Origin: Victivallaceae bacterium
GTDB taxonomy: Bacteria > Verrucomicrobiota > Lentisphaeria > Victivallales > Victivallaceae
DNA length: 5,954 bases
Direction: 5' to 3'
Assembly: GCA_028717165.1 (NCBI GenBank)
Contig: JAQUOK010000228.1
Span: 1 to 5,954 of the forward strand
Below are positions 1-5,381 of this stretch, in pieces. Below the pieces are notes generated by a model. The model was not told the origin of the DNA and did not search any database. It saw nothing but the letters and a program-made list of their open reading frames with translations. How positions within the stretch are numbered: position 1 is the stretch's first letter; each line of letters starts with the position of its first letter. The translations under genes were made by a program, and so were the position numbers.

Positions 1-105
1 CAATGGTTCTGAATCCGTCTTGGTCAATTGCGTTCGGTAAACGCAAACTACTTTGCATGTGCCATTGAAGCTTCATTAATTCCTGAAAAGTTGATTTTTA
101 GGATT

Positions 106-134
106 TCCCGAATTATTATATTATTATTACGGGA
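106..134. repeat. Inverted repeat with A/T-only core, abutting the -35 box
   Basis: The arms TCCCG (106-110) and CGGGA (130-134) flank 19 bases (111-129) made only of A and T. The right arm ends one base before the TTGACT -35 box at 136. Two readings are possible: an operator-like dyad for a regulator binding just upstream of RNA polymerase, or an A/T tract acting as an UP-element that contacts the alpha subunit. The arms are only 5 bp, so chance is possible. A separate perfect 10-bp palindrome, TGAAGCTTCA, lies further upstream at 66-75. I see no gene in 1-205. Confidence 0.35.
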
Positions 135-135
135 G

Positions 136-164
136 TTGACTTGGCTGTTTCCCCGGGCTATATT
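136..164 (+). promoter_or_regulatory. Sigma70-type promoter for the transglycosylase/DUF3047 unit
   Basis: TTGACT (136-141) matches the -35 consensus at five of six positions. TATATT (159-164) matches the -10 consensus at five of six. The spacer is exactly 17 bp, the optimum. Transcription would begin near 171, giving a leader of about 35 nt before the ATG at 206. The pure A/T tract at 111-129 just upstream could strengthen it. This is the best promoter in the window. It fixes the left edge of the transcription unit, although read-through from outside the window cannot be excluded. Confidence 0.7.
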
Positions 165-205
165 AGGCCGCCGTTCAATAGATGTTGTTTTAACGGGAAA
201 CTTTA

Positions 206-778
206 ATGCGGGGTTCTGGGAAACAGGAAGGCGCTGGCGGAAAAGGTAAATACATATTTGCCCTTTTTTTAGTCGCACTTGGCATTCTGGTTTTTTATTA
301 CAATTTCCGGATAGATGACACTAAATATGACGCGATAATTGAAAAGACGGCAAAAAAATATAACCTGGACAGCCGTCTGGTAAAAGCGGTTATTTTTCAG
401 GAAAGCAGATTTGATCCCGGGGCACGCGGGCTGCACGGCGAAATAGGCCTGATGCAGATAATGCCCGACGGCGCGGCGGTTGACTGGGCTAAACATTATA
501 AAGTCGATAATGTTCGTGAAGGGCTGCTTTTCAGCCCGGCCCTTAATATTGAGATCGGGGCGTGGTATCTGGCGGAAGCCTTGAAACGCTGGCATAAATA
601 TAAATATGCCAACGAACTGGCGCTTTGCCAGTACAATGCCGGCGGGAAACGGGCGGAGGCCTGGAAGCCGGAAAAGTATGACGGCGAGGTTATCGACCGG
701 ATAAAGATCCCAAGTACCCGCGCCTATGTGAAGGCGATAATCCGCAAATATGAAACGTATTGTGAAAATGACAGGTAA
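206..778 (+). CDS. Membrane-anchored lytic transglycosylase (SLT domain)
   Basis: This is a 190-residue protein of the Slt/MltE-like lytic transglycosylase family. These enzymes cleave the glycosidic bond between N-acetylmuramic acid and N-acetylglucosamine in peptidoglycan, leaving 1,6-anhydro ends. A Gly/Lys-rich N-terminus (1-15) precedes one membrane segment (about 16-32), so the catalytic domain should face the periplasm as an uncleaved signal anchor. The SLT landmarks occur in order: QESRF with catalytic Glu66, GLMQIMP (81-87), PALNIEIGAWYL (111-122), YNAGG (143-147) and STRAYVKAI (170-178). All key motifs are intact, and the length suits the small single-domain members. The ATG at 206 is the first start after an in-frame TAA at 191, with a weak GGGA Shine-Dalgarno at 195. 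The stop lies 3 bp before the next gene, suggesting coupled translation. The exact subfamily cannot be set from this alone. Confidence 0.9.
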   Translation: MRGSGKQEGAGGKGKYIFALFLVALGILVFYYNFRIDDTKYDAIIEKTAKKYNLDSRLVKAVIFQESRFDPGARGLHGEIGLMQIMPDGAAVDWAKHYKVDNVREGLLFSPALNIEIGAWYLAEALKRWHKYKYANELALCQYNAGGKRAEAWKPEKYDGEVIDRIKIPSTRAYVKAIIRKYETYCENDR

Positions 779-781
779 GAT

Positions 782-1552
782 ATGCATAAAATAATTCTGC
801 TGTTTCTGGCTGCCGGTTTATCCTGCTGCGCATTTGCGGAAGGCAGTCGGCAAAACTGGTGTGAAGACTTTAATGCGGCCGTTGACGGCAAAGAAGGCGG
901 ACTGCCTCCCGGCTGGGAGGTGAAAGCTACCGTATGGGGCGTGAAAGAGACTTCTTTTGAGCTCCAAAGCGGAAAAGATGAAGGCTTGGTCAGTTCCGGA
1001 ATTATCGGAATGCTTAAGGTCTTTGCCGATGAAGCTACCGGCGCTTTGTTCTGTGAACCTTATAAGACTGTGGACTTAACTAAAACTCCTGTTCTGCGCT
1101 GGCGCTGGCGGGTCAACGCCTTCCCGAAAGGCGCTGACGGCCGTGACCGGAATAAAGACGATCAGGCTATTGTAATTTATATCGGCGCAAATGACTGGAT
1201 GCTCAGGAAAAGCATTGCTTACCGCTGGGAAACGGATACGCCGGTCGGCTGTCAAGGAAACAGCCGTTATGCCGGCGGCACGGTTATCGTGAAATGGTTC
1301 TGCCTCCGTAACCGGCAAAGCGGTAAGGACAAATGGATTATCGAAGAAAGAAATATCGCGGAGGATTTCAAAAAGGCCTTCGGTTTCATACCGAAGGAGT
1401 TTGTTCTCAGCATCGGCGCCAACAGCCAGAATACGAAATCCGAATCCCTGGCCTTTGTTGATTTCATCGAATTTCTGCCCCTGAAGAACGACGGGGAACT
1501 TGAAATCGCCCAGATAAGCACGACCGCCGATTCCGGCGGGAAGCAGCGGTAA
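782..1552 (+). CDS. Exported DUF3047-like protein
   Basis: This 256-residue protein begins with a clear signal peptide (HK, hydrophobic 4-14, probable cleavage after CAFA at residue 19), so it should be periplasmic or secreted. The rest resembles the DUF3047 family, whose function is unknown. Landmarks are an N-terminal EDFN...PPGWE stretch (28-46), LRWRWRV (105-111), KDDQAIVIYI (125-134), IAYRWETDTPVG (145-156) and WIIEERNIAEDFKKAFG (185-201). A closing hydrophobic strand, AFVDFIEF (224-231), precedes a polar tail. Family members, as I recall them, carry an Asp-rich DTDNT-like segment before the last strand. Here the segment reads GANSQNTKS (212-220), so acidic residues are missing. Tandem Cys15-Cys16 in the signal region do not make a proper lipobox. 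The 3-bp gap to the transglycosylase gene implies co-expression and suggests, but does not prove, a cell-wall-related role. Confidence 0.75.
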   Translation: MHKIILLFLAAGLSCCAFAEGSRQNWCEDFNAAVDGKEGGLPPGWEVKATVWGVKETSFELQSGKDEGLVSSGIIGMLKVFADEATGALFCEPYKTVDLTKTPVLRWRWRVNAFPKGADGRDRNKDDQAIVIYIGANDWMLRKSIAYRWETDTPVGCQGNSRYAGGTVIVKWFCLRNRQSGKDKWIIEERNIAEDFKKAFGFIPKEFVLSIGANSQNTKSESLAFVDFIEFLPLKNDGELEIAQISTTADSGGKQR

Positions 1553-1558
1553 TCCGCC

Positions 1559-1587
1559 CTCTTTTCCGGCCCTTATAAGAGTTTTTT
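1559..1587 (+). terminator. Weak terminator candidate after the DUF3047 gene
   Basis: CTCTT (1559-1563) can pair with AAGAG (1577-1581), and a run of six T follows at once (1582-1587). The stem is short and AT-rich and the loop is 13 nt, so intrinsic termination would be weak. A second small hairpin spans the stop codon just upstream (GCGG at 1546-1549 with CCGC at 1554-1557) and may add structure. The position, directly after the stop codon and before an AT-rich spacer, is what supports the call. Confidence 0.3.
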
Positions 1588-1640
1588 AAAAATTTATTCA
1601 TCTACAAGACCTTATGACTTTTTCCCGAATTCGGTTTCCA

Positions 1641-1740
1641 GCCGTATAATAATATCCCGGCGTTTTATTTAATATTAAGCTGGAATATTCTTATTTTGGG
1701 TGTAAATTAAGGTACTTACAATTATACTATTTAAGTAAAT
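1641..1740 (+). promoter_or_regulatory. Probable promoter region of the aminolipid operon
   Basis: The 200-bp spacer before the acyltransferase pair is strongly AT-rich and holds two -10-like boxes. A perfect TATAAT sits at 1645-1650, but no good -35 box lies at 16-18 bp. TATACT at 1723-1728 has a poor -35 (TGTAAA, 1701-1706, 16-bp spacer). The first box lies inside a possible hairpin (GCCG 1641-1644, CGGC 1658-1661) followed by a T-rich stretch, so it could instead belong to a terminator. A perfect palindrome, CCGAATTCGG, occurs just upstream at 1625-1634. A promoter somewhere here is likely because the flanking units are unrelated, but which box is used is unclear. Confidence 0.35.
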
Positions 1741-1752
1741 CGGGATGAAGAA

Positions 1753-2556
1753 GTGACAGCGAATAGAAAGATTTTAGAGAAAATAGCTACTCCGGCTTTG
1801 ATCGCGGAACAGGAACTTTTTCTGATTAAATACGCAGAGAATGAGGAGGAAATTGAAGCGGCGATGCGGCTGCGCTATGAAGTGTTCAATATTGAGCAGG
1901 GTAAAGGCCTGCAGTCTGCCAGGATCAATGAAATTGACCGGGATGAATTTGACGAACACTGTCTCCAATTGATCATTGTGGAAAAGAAAACTTCCCGGAT
2001 AGTCGGCACTTACCGGGTCCATCTGGGAATCGTTGCGAAAAAAGAACTCGGACTTTATTCCGCCCGTGAATATAATATCAAGGGACTTGAAAAGATTGTC
2101 GATGAACTTGTTGAAGTGGGACGATCCTGCGTGCATCCTGATTTCCGTACCGGATCAGTGATCGGCCTGCTTTGGAGCGGGCTCAGCGGAACGCTGATGC
2201 GTTCAGGTCTGAGATATCTGCTCGGCTGCGTCAGTCTGGAAACGATTGACCCGAATATCGGCTGGGCCTTATACGAGCATTTCAAACGGCGCGGCCAACT
2301 GTGCCAGACGCTCAAGGCTGTGCCGGCGGCCGGTTACGAACTGCCGGCTCCCGACCGTGACCGCCTCGAAGAGCTTCTTAAAGAAAAGATTACTTTGCTG
2401 AAGAATATTCCGCCTTTGTTCAAGGGGTATTTGCGTTTAGGCGTCGGCGTTTGCGGAGTTCCCATTATTGACCGGGAATTCGGCACGATAGATTTTTTGA
2501 TTTTACTGGATACTAATAAATTGCCGGAAAAATACGTTAAGCATTTCTTCAAGTAG
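1753..2556 (+). CDS. GNAT-fold N-acyltransferase, OlsB/GlsB-like (aminolipid step 1)
   Basis: This 267-residue protein resembles the Acetyltransf_5/OlsB family. These GNAT-fold enzymes transfer a 3-hydroxyacyl chain from acyl carrier protein to the alpha-amino group of an amino acid, making the lyso form of an aminolipid. Landmarks are MRLRYEVFNIEQG (38-50), DEFDEHCLQLIIVE (64-77), IVGTYRV (83-89), EVGRSCVHPDFR (121-132), the following helix IGLLWSGL (137-144), and a C-terminal block from PPLFKGYLRLG to GTIDFLILLD (220-253) typical of this family. No signal peptide or membrane span is seen, so it should be cytoplasmic, perhaps membrane-associated. The start is GTG at 1753; the in-frame TAA at 1732 leaves no earlier ATG, and GGGA at 1742-1745 is a modest Shine-Dalgarno. 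The PlsC-type partner follows after 19 bp, which strongly supports the pathway. The amino acid used (ornithine, glycine, lysine or other) cannot be told from sequence. Confidence 0.82.
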   Translation: MTANRKILEKIATPALIAEQELFLIKYAENEEEIEAAMRLRYEVFNIEQGKGLQSARINEIDRDEFDEHCLQLIIVEKKTSRIVGTYRVHLGIVAKKELGLYSAREYNIKGLEKIVDELVEVGRSCVHPDFRTGSVIGLLWSGLSGTLMRSGLRYLLGCVSLETIDPNIGWALYEHFKRRGQLCQTLKAVPAAGYELPAPDRDRLEELLKEKITLLKNIPPLFKGYLRLGVGVCGVPIIDREFGTIDFLILLDTNKLPEKYVKHFFK

Positions 2557-2575
2557 TTTACCGGGAGCTTGCTGT

Positions 2576-3334
2576 ATGGCAATTATTAGAAGAATACTAA
2601 AAAATTTTTTATTGACGGTCTGGATGCTGATTATCTGGGTGGCCGTGATTTTGTGCAGTTTCGGCAGTTACTGGAAGGTGCAGCGCCGTTTGGGAACGCT
2701 CTCATTGATATGGGGCAAGGGGCTTGCCCGGATTTTCGGCCTTAAGATCAGGATCGTCGGTGATACCGGTGATTTTAAAGGCGGCCTGGTGGTCTCCAAT
2801 CATTCCGGTTATGTTGACATACTGGTTCATGCGGCTGTGTTCCCGATCAGGTTCGCACCGAAAAGTACGCTCCGGAAATGGCCGGTTATCGGCTGGTTCC
2901 TGATTTGCGGGCGTCCGATATGGGTTGACCGTTCGTCGCCGCGGAAAGCGAAGACCGTAGCTCGGCAGTTCAAGGATTCCATGGATAACGGTATTCCGCT
3001 GCTGGTTTACCCAGAAGGTACCAGCACCGACTGCCGGAGCGGGATCCTGAAGTTCAAGTCGACGCCGTTCGCTGCCGCCGGTGAAAACAACAACTGGATA
3101 TTGCCGACGATAATCCGTTACGGCGATACGCCGGATGGTGAACCGGTGGCGTGGTACGGGGATATGACTTTGCTGCCGCATTTATGGCGTATATTAGGCT
3201 ATAAGGAGATTCGGGCGGAGGTGACGATTATGAAGCCGTTTAAGCCTGATGGCCGCAGCCGCAAGGAATTAGCCGAATTTACCCATAGAATGATGGCGGA
3301 AGAATATGAGAAGGTTTCCCAAGTCAAGGTTTAG
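2576..3334 (+). CDS. PlsC-family O-acyltransferase, OlsA/GlsA-like (aminolipid step 2)
   Basis: This 252-residue protein is of the 1-acylglycerol-3-phosphate acyltransferase (PlsC/LPLAT) superfamily. An N-terminal membrane segment (about 9-29) anchors it to the inner membrane. The catalytic HX4D motif is NHSGYVD (75-81, His76 and Asp81). Motif II is GRPIWVDR (112-119), motif III is YPEGTSTD (145-152, Glu147-Gly-Thr) and motif IV is ILPTIIRYG (175-183, Pro177). The later WYGDMTLLPHLW segment (193-204) is a feature I associate with OlsA-like members. It would use acyl-ACP to acylate the 3-hydroxyl of the lyso-aminolipid made by the upstream enzyme. GGGAG at 2563-2567 lies 8 bp before the ATG. 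Because OlsA and PlsC share motifs, it could instead, or additionally, make phosphatidic acid; the neighbouring OlsB-like gene favours the aminolipid role. Confidence 0.87.
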   Translation: MAIIRRILKNFLLTVWMLIIWVAVILCSFGSYWKVQRRLGTLSLIWGKGLARIFGLKIRIVGDTGDFKGGLVVSNHSGYVDILVHAAVFPIRFAPKSTLRKWPVIGWFLICGRPIWVDRSSPRKAKTVARQFKDSMDNGIPLLVYPEGTSTDCRSGILKFKSTPFAAAGENNNWILPTIIRYGDTPDGEPVAWYGDMTLLPHLWRILGYKEIRAEVTIMKPFKPDGRSRKELAEFTHRMMAEEYEKVSQVKV

Positions 3335-3338
3335 ACAA

Positions 3339-3368
3339 GGACACTGACAAACACGGATAAACACAAAT
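3339..3368. repeat. Three tandem 10-bp ACAC-type units
   Basis: The spacer between the acyltransferase and the membrane-protein gene contains three consecutive 10-base units: GGACACTGAC (3339-3348), AAACACGGAT (3349-3358) and AAACACAAAT (3359-3368). All share ACAC at positions 3-6. The phase is exact and the units diverge mainly in the last four bases. Similar ACACGGAT-type short tandem runs occur, as I recall, between genes in several phyla as dispersed intergenic elements. Too short and degenerate for CRISPR. No promoter is evident in this 57-bp gap, so the downstream gene may be read from the aminolipid operon. Confidence 0.5.
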
Positions 3369-3391
3369 AACTAACTGATAACGGGGGAAAT

Positions 3392-4204
3392 ATGATTCTG
3401 AATACTTTCAGCCGGGCATTTTCTGAAGCCTGGAATATGTTAATTGAATTTCCTTTACCCTTTTTGGGCCGCGCTGACGACAAAAAATATGTAGAGACTG
3501 AAAGCACGGTAATCCTGACCCAGCTGCTGTTTCCGGTTGTCGGAATTGTTTGTGCGGTACTGGCCTGGCTGCTTGGAAAAATACTGGGAACTTTCTTCTA
3601 TCCGGTTCCGGCGGCGGCAGTATTCGCCGGCGTCCTTACCTGTTTTTGCGTCTATAAGGATAACGGCCGCGGTCTGGCCGGACTTATGGCCCTGGCCTGT
3701 TATAAGCGGAAAGACATTTCTTTCGAAAATACCCTGCTGAATCTGCCTGACGGTATCGGCGATATAAGCATGCCGGCTGCGACTTTGACCATGATCCTGG
3801 TAATTATGTTCAAACTTCTCGCTTTTTCACTTATGGTGCTTTACGGTTATACTTTCTGGCTGATCAGCGTGCTGGTCCTCGAATTCACTATTGAGGGCGA
3901 CCTGGCGACTTTAAGCTCGCTGGAGCAGGGACGGCCGCAATTGGCGGTAAAAAAGACAAAACAGCGGTATATATGGTTTTTTGCCGCTTTCCTGATTCTG
4001 TTTGTTTTACTGAAAGCCCCGGCGGCGAATCTGGTTCTTTTCGGCGTCGCTTTCGCTTTTGATCATGCGTTGAAAACTTACTGTCAAAACAGGTTTGACG
4101 GTATCGACAGCAGGATAATCAGCCTGGCGGCTTACGTATTTGAATTATTTGCTCTTTTGCTCGGGCTTCTGTTTCTCACTAAAGGAGCGGTGGTCTTATT
4201 ATAG
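3392..4204 (+). CDS. Polytopic membrane protein, divergent CobS-like
   Basis: This 270-residue protein has about six or seven membrane segments (roughly 40-66, 70-88, 128-150, 152-166, 193-222 and 243-269). Order and spacing follow CobS, the inner-membrane enzyme that joins adenosylcobinamide-GDP to alpha-ribazole in B12 synthesis. The AWNMLIEFPLPF start (13-24) resembles the CobS FLTRLPVP region. LLFPVVGIVCAVLA (45-58) matches the FPLIG segment. LLNLPDGIGD (115-124) followed by MFKLLAF (139-145) matches the IMRDSRLG...AK region. FDGIDSRIISLAAYVFELFALL (positions 235-256) matches the GGxTGDxxGAxxELxEL end. However, the HLDGxADTxDG signature is replaced around 87-99 by a stretch keeping only isolated residues (Asp90), and TGD is lost. 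It may therefore act on another substrate or be inactive. GGGGG at 3383-3387 precedes the ATG. No B12 gene is nearby. Safest label: integral membrane protein, possible CobS homologue. Confidence 0.6.
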   Translation: MILNTFSRAFSEAWNMLIEFPLPFLGRADDKKYVETESTVILTQLLFPVVGIVCAVLAWLLGKILGTFFYPVPAAAVFAGVLTCFCVYKDNGRGLAGLMALACYKRKDISFENTLLNLPDGIGDISMPAATLTMILVIMFKLLAFSLMVLYGYTFWLISVLVLEFTIEGDLATLSSLEQGRPQLAVKKTKQRYIWFFAAFLILFVLLKAPAANLVLFGVAFAFDHALKTYCQNRFDGIDSRIISLAAYVFELFALLLGLLFLTKGAVVLL

Positions 4205-4229
4205 CATTGCTGCCCGGGACAAGATTTTT

Positions 4230-4235
4230 GGGGAG
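4230..4235 (+). promoter_or_regulatory. Shine-Dalgarno that fixes the TPR-protein start
   Basis: GGGGAG lies 7 bp before the ATG at 4243. It selects this codon over an in-frame TTG at 4207, which would add 12 residues in front of the signal peptide and has no comparable ribosome-binding site. Confidence 0.7.
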
Positions 4236-4242
4236 AATTATA

Positions 4243-5259
4243 ATGGCCTGTAAGAAAATCCTTTTTCTGATTCCGGCAGGTTTCTGGCTGGCGGCGGCGC
4301 TGGGCGCAGGCGATTTCAATGCTTTGTACCGGGGCGGCTTGCGTAAAATCAGCGCCGGTGACTATAAAGGCGCCCTCACTGAATTTAAAGCCGCCTATAA
4401 AGCCGCTGAACTCTCGTCCGAGGAAGTAAAGATACTTTTTGCTGTTGCGGATACTTATTACCGGCTCAAGGAATACAAGGAGGCGCATAAATGGGCGGCG
4501 CGAATTCTGGATATTCCCGATTTGAAACATGGCGCCAGGATGGATGCCTATCGCCGGCTGATAAGTTACTCAAAACAGCTTAAGCGCTACGATGACGCCA
4601 AGGATGAAATAAGCTTGGCTTTAAGAGATGCTGCGGATGATAAGGAAAAAATAATTTTCCTGAATGAAAACGCGCGTCTTATGGAAACGCAGAAGGATTA
4701 TTCAGGCGCTGCCGGCGCCTGGCTTGAATGCGTTGCGGGATGCAGGGAATTTTCTCCCGAATGGGAAGCGGCGCAAAAGGAATATATTGCGGTTTTGTTC
4801 AAGTTGAAGGATTATCTGAAAATCCTTAAACATATCGATGCTTTAAAAGCGGATTCCTGGAAAAGCAGTGCGCAACAGTTTATTTTTTACTATGCCGGGC
4901 TGTGCGCCTGTAAGCTTGGAAATTACAAACTGGCGGTGAAATGGCTCGAAAAAATGTCATCCCGGGAACCGGCGTGGCTGGTCTATTCGAAAAATAATCA
5001 GCTCGGCGACACCTGGAAGAAACTGCATGAATATGAAAAAGCCTATAAGTGCTATGAAGTCATATATAAAAATACCGATCTGCATAACTATTACCGTGCG
5101 AACAGTTTACTTCTGATGGCCGAACTGCGTTATACCCAGAAAAAATATCCGGAAGCCGCCAGTTTATGTGAAGAACTCAAAAAATTCCCGAAAGCCTCCG
5201 CAAGCCAGATAAAACGCGCCGACCGCCTTCTCGTCTTGATAAAAAAAGCCAAACCCTGA
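4243..5259 (+). CDS. Exported TPR-like helical repeat protein
   Basis: This 338-residue protein has an N-terminal signal peptide (MACKK, hydrophobic 6-20, likely cleavage near GAG at 21-23), so it should act in the periplasm or at the outer membrane. The mature part consists almost wholly of helix pairs of tetratricopeptide type. The clearest repeats start near 28 (SAGDYKGALTEFKAAYKAA at 37-55), 63 (ADTYYRLKEYKEAHKWAARIL), 103, 139, 178, 213, 253 (LGDTWKKLHEYEKAYKCYEV) and 287 (MAELRYTQKKYPEAASLCEEL). Such solenoids bind protein partners; no catalytic domain is present. The 38-bp gap to the CobS-like gene fits shared transcription but leaves the partner unknown. Lys, Tyr, Ala and Glu are abundant, as usual for TPR proteins. 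The function cannot be assigned further. The family could be Sel1-like or a YfgC/BamD-like scaffold, but no specific signature supports either. Confidence 0.8.
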   Translation: MACKKILFLIPAGFWLAAALGAGDFNALYRGGLRKISAGDYKGALTEFKAAYKAAELSSEEVKILFAVADTYYRLKEYKEAHKWAARILDIPDLKHGARMDAYRRLISYSKQLKRYDDAKDEISLALRDAADDKEKIIFLNENARLMETQKDYSGAAGAWLECVAGCREFSPEWEAAQKEYIAVLFKLKDYLKILKHIDALKADSWKSSAQQFIFYYAGLCACKLGNYKLAVKWLEKMSSREPAWLVYSKNNQLGDTWKKLHEYEKAYKCYEVIYKNTDLHNYYRANSLLLMAELRYTQKKYPEAASLCEELKKFPKASASQIKRADRLLVLIKKAKP

Positions 5260-5303
5260 ATAGACCGGCCGCTTATCTTTTTTCAATAAAAAAACGATTC
5301 CGG

Positions 5304-5323
5304 TAAAGATCAGCTTTAATTTT
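5304..5323 (+). terminator. Possible weak terminator before pgi
   Basis: TAAAG (5304-5308) can pair with CTTTA (5314-5318) around a 5-nt loop, followed by ATTTT. The stem is short and AT-rich, so this is a guess driven by its place 45 bp after the TPR gene. An A/T mirror (TTTTTT, CAAT, AAAAAA) lies just upstream at about 5278-5293. No convincing pgi promoter is seen in the rest of the 122-bp gap; TTGCGG (5330) with TATTAA (5353) at 17-bp spacing is the best weak candidate. Confidence 0.2.
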
Positions 5324-5381
5324 CTGTATTTGCGGCTATTGTTATAGCTTGTTATTAACCTTTAACCCGGGGGACGACACT

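Noticed and set aside
28..249. Possible small + strand gene of 73 codons at the left edge
   Set aside because: It runs through the promoter and overlaps the transglycosylase start by 44 bases in another frame; the translation has no family likeness.
269..787. Long open frame on the minus strand (172 codons) across the transglycosylase gene
   Set aside because: It mirrors a gene with intact SLT motifs, its translation has no recognisable domain, and there is no minus-strand ribosome-binding site that stands out.
782..841. Lipoprotein signal in the DUF3047 protein (Cys15/Cys16)
   Set aside because: The residues before each Cys do not fit a lipobox (Leu-x-Gly/Ala at -3 to -1), while AFA at 17-19 is a good ordinary cleavage site.
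2702..3181. Minus-strand open frame of 159 codons opposite the PlsC-type gene
   Set aside because: Arg/Pro-rich translation typical of a shadow frame; the + strand frame has all four acyltransferase motifs.
3339..3368. CRISPR array
   Set aside because: Units are only 10 bp, directly adjacent and degenerate, with no spacers and no cas gene.
3392..4204. True cobalamin synthase (cobS)
   Set aside because: The Asp-rich signature and the TGD motif are missing and no other B12 gene is in the window, so the gene name would overstate the case.
4207..4242. Upstream TTG start for the TPR protein
   Set aside because: It would put 12 residues in front of a normal signal peptide, and the good GGGGAG site at 4230 serves the ATG at 4243 instead.
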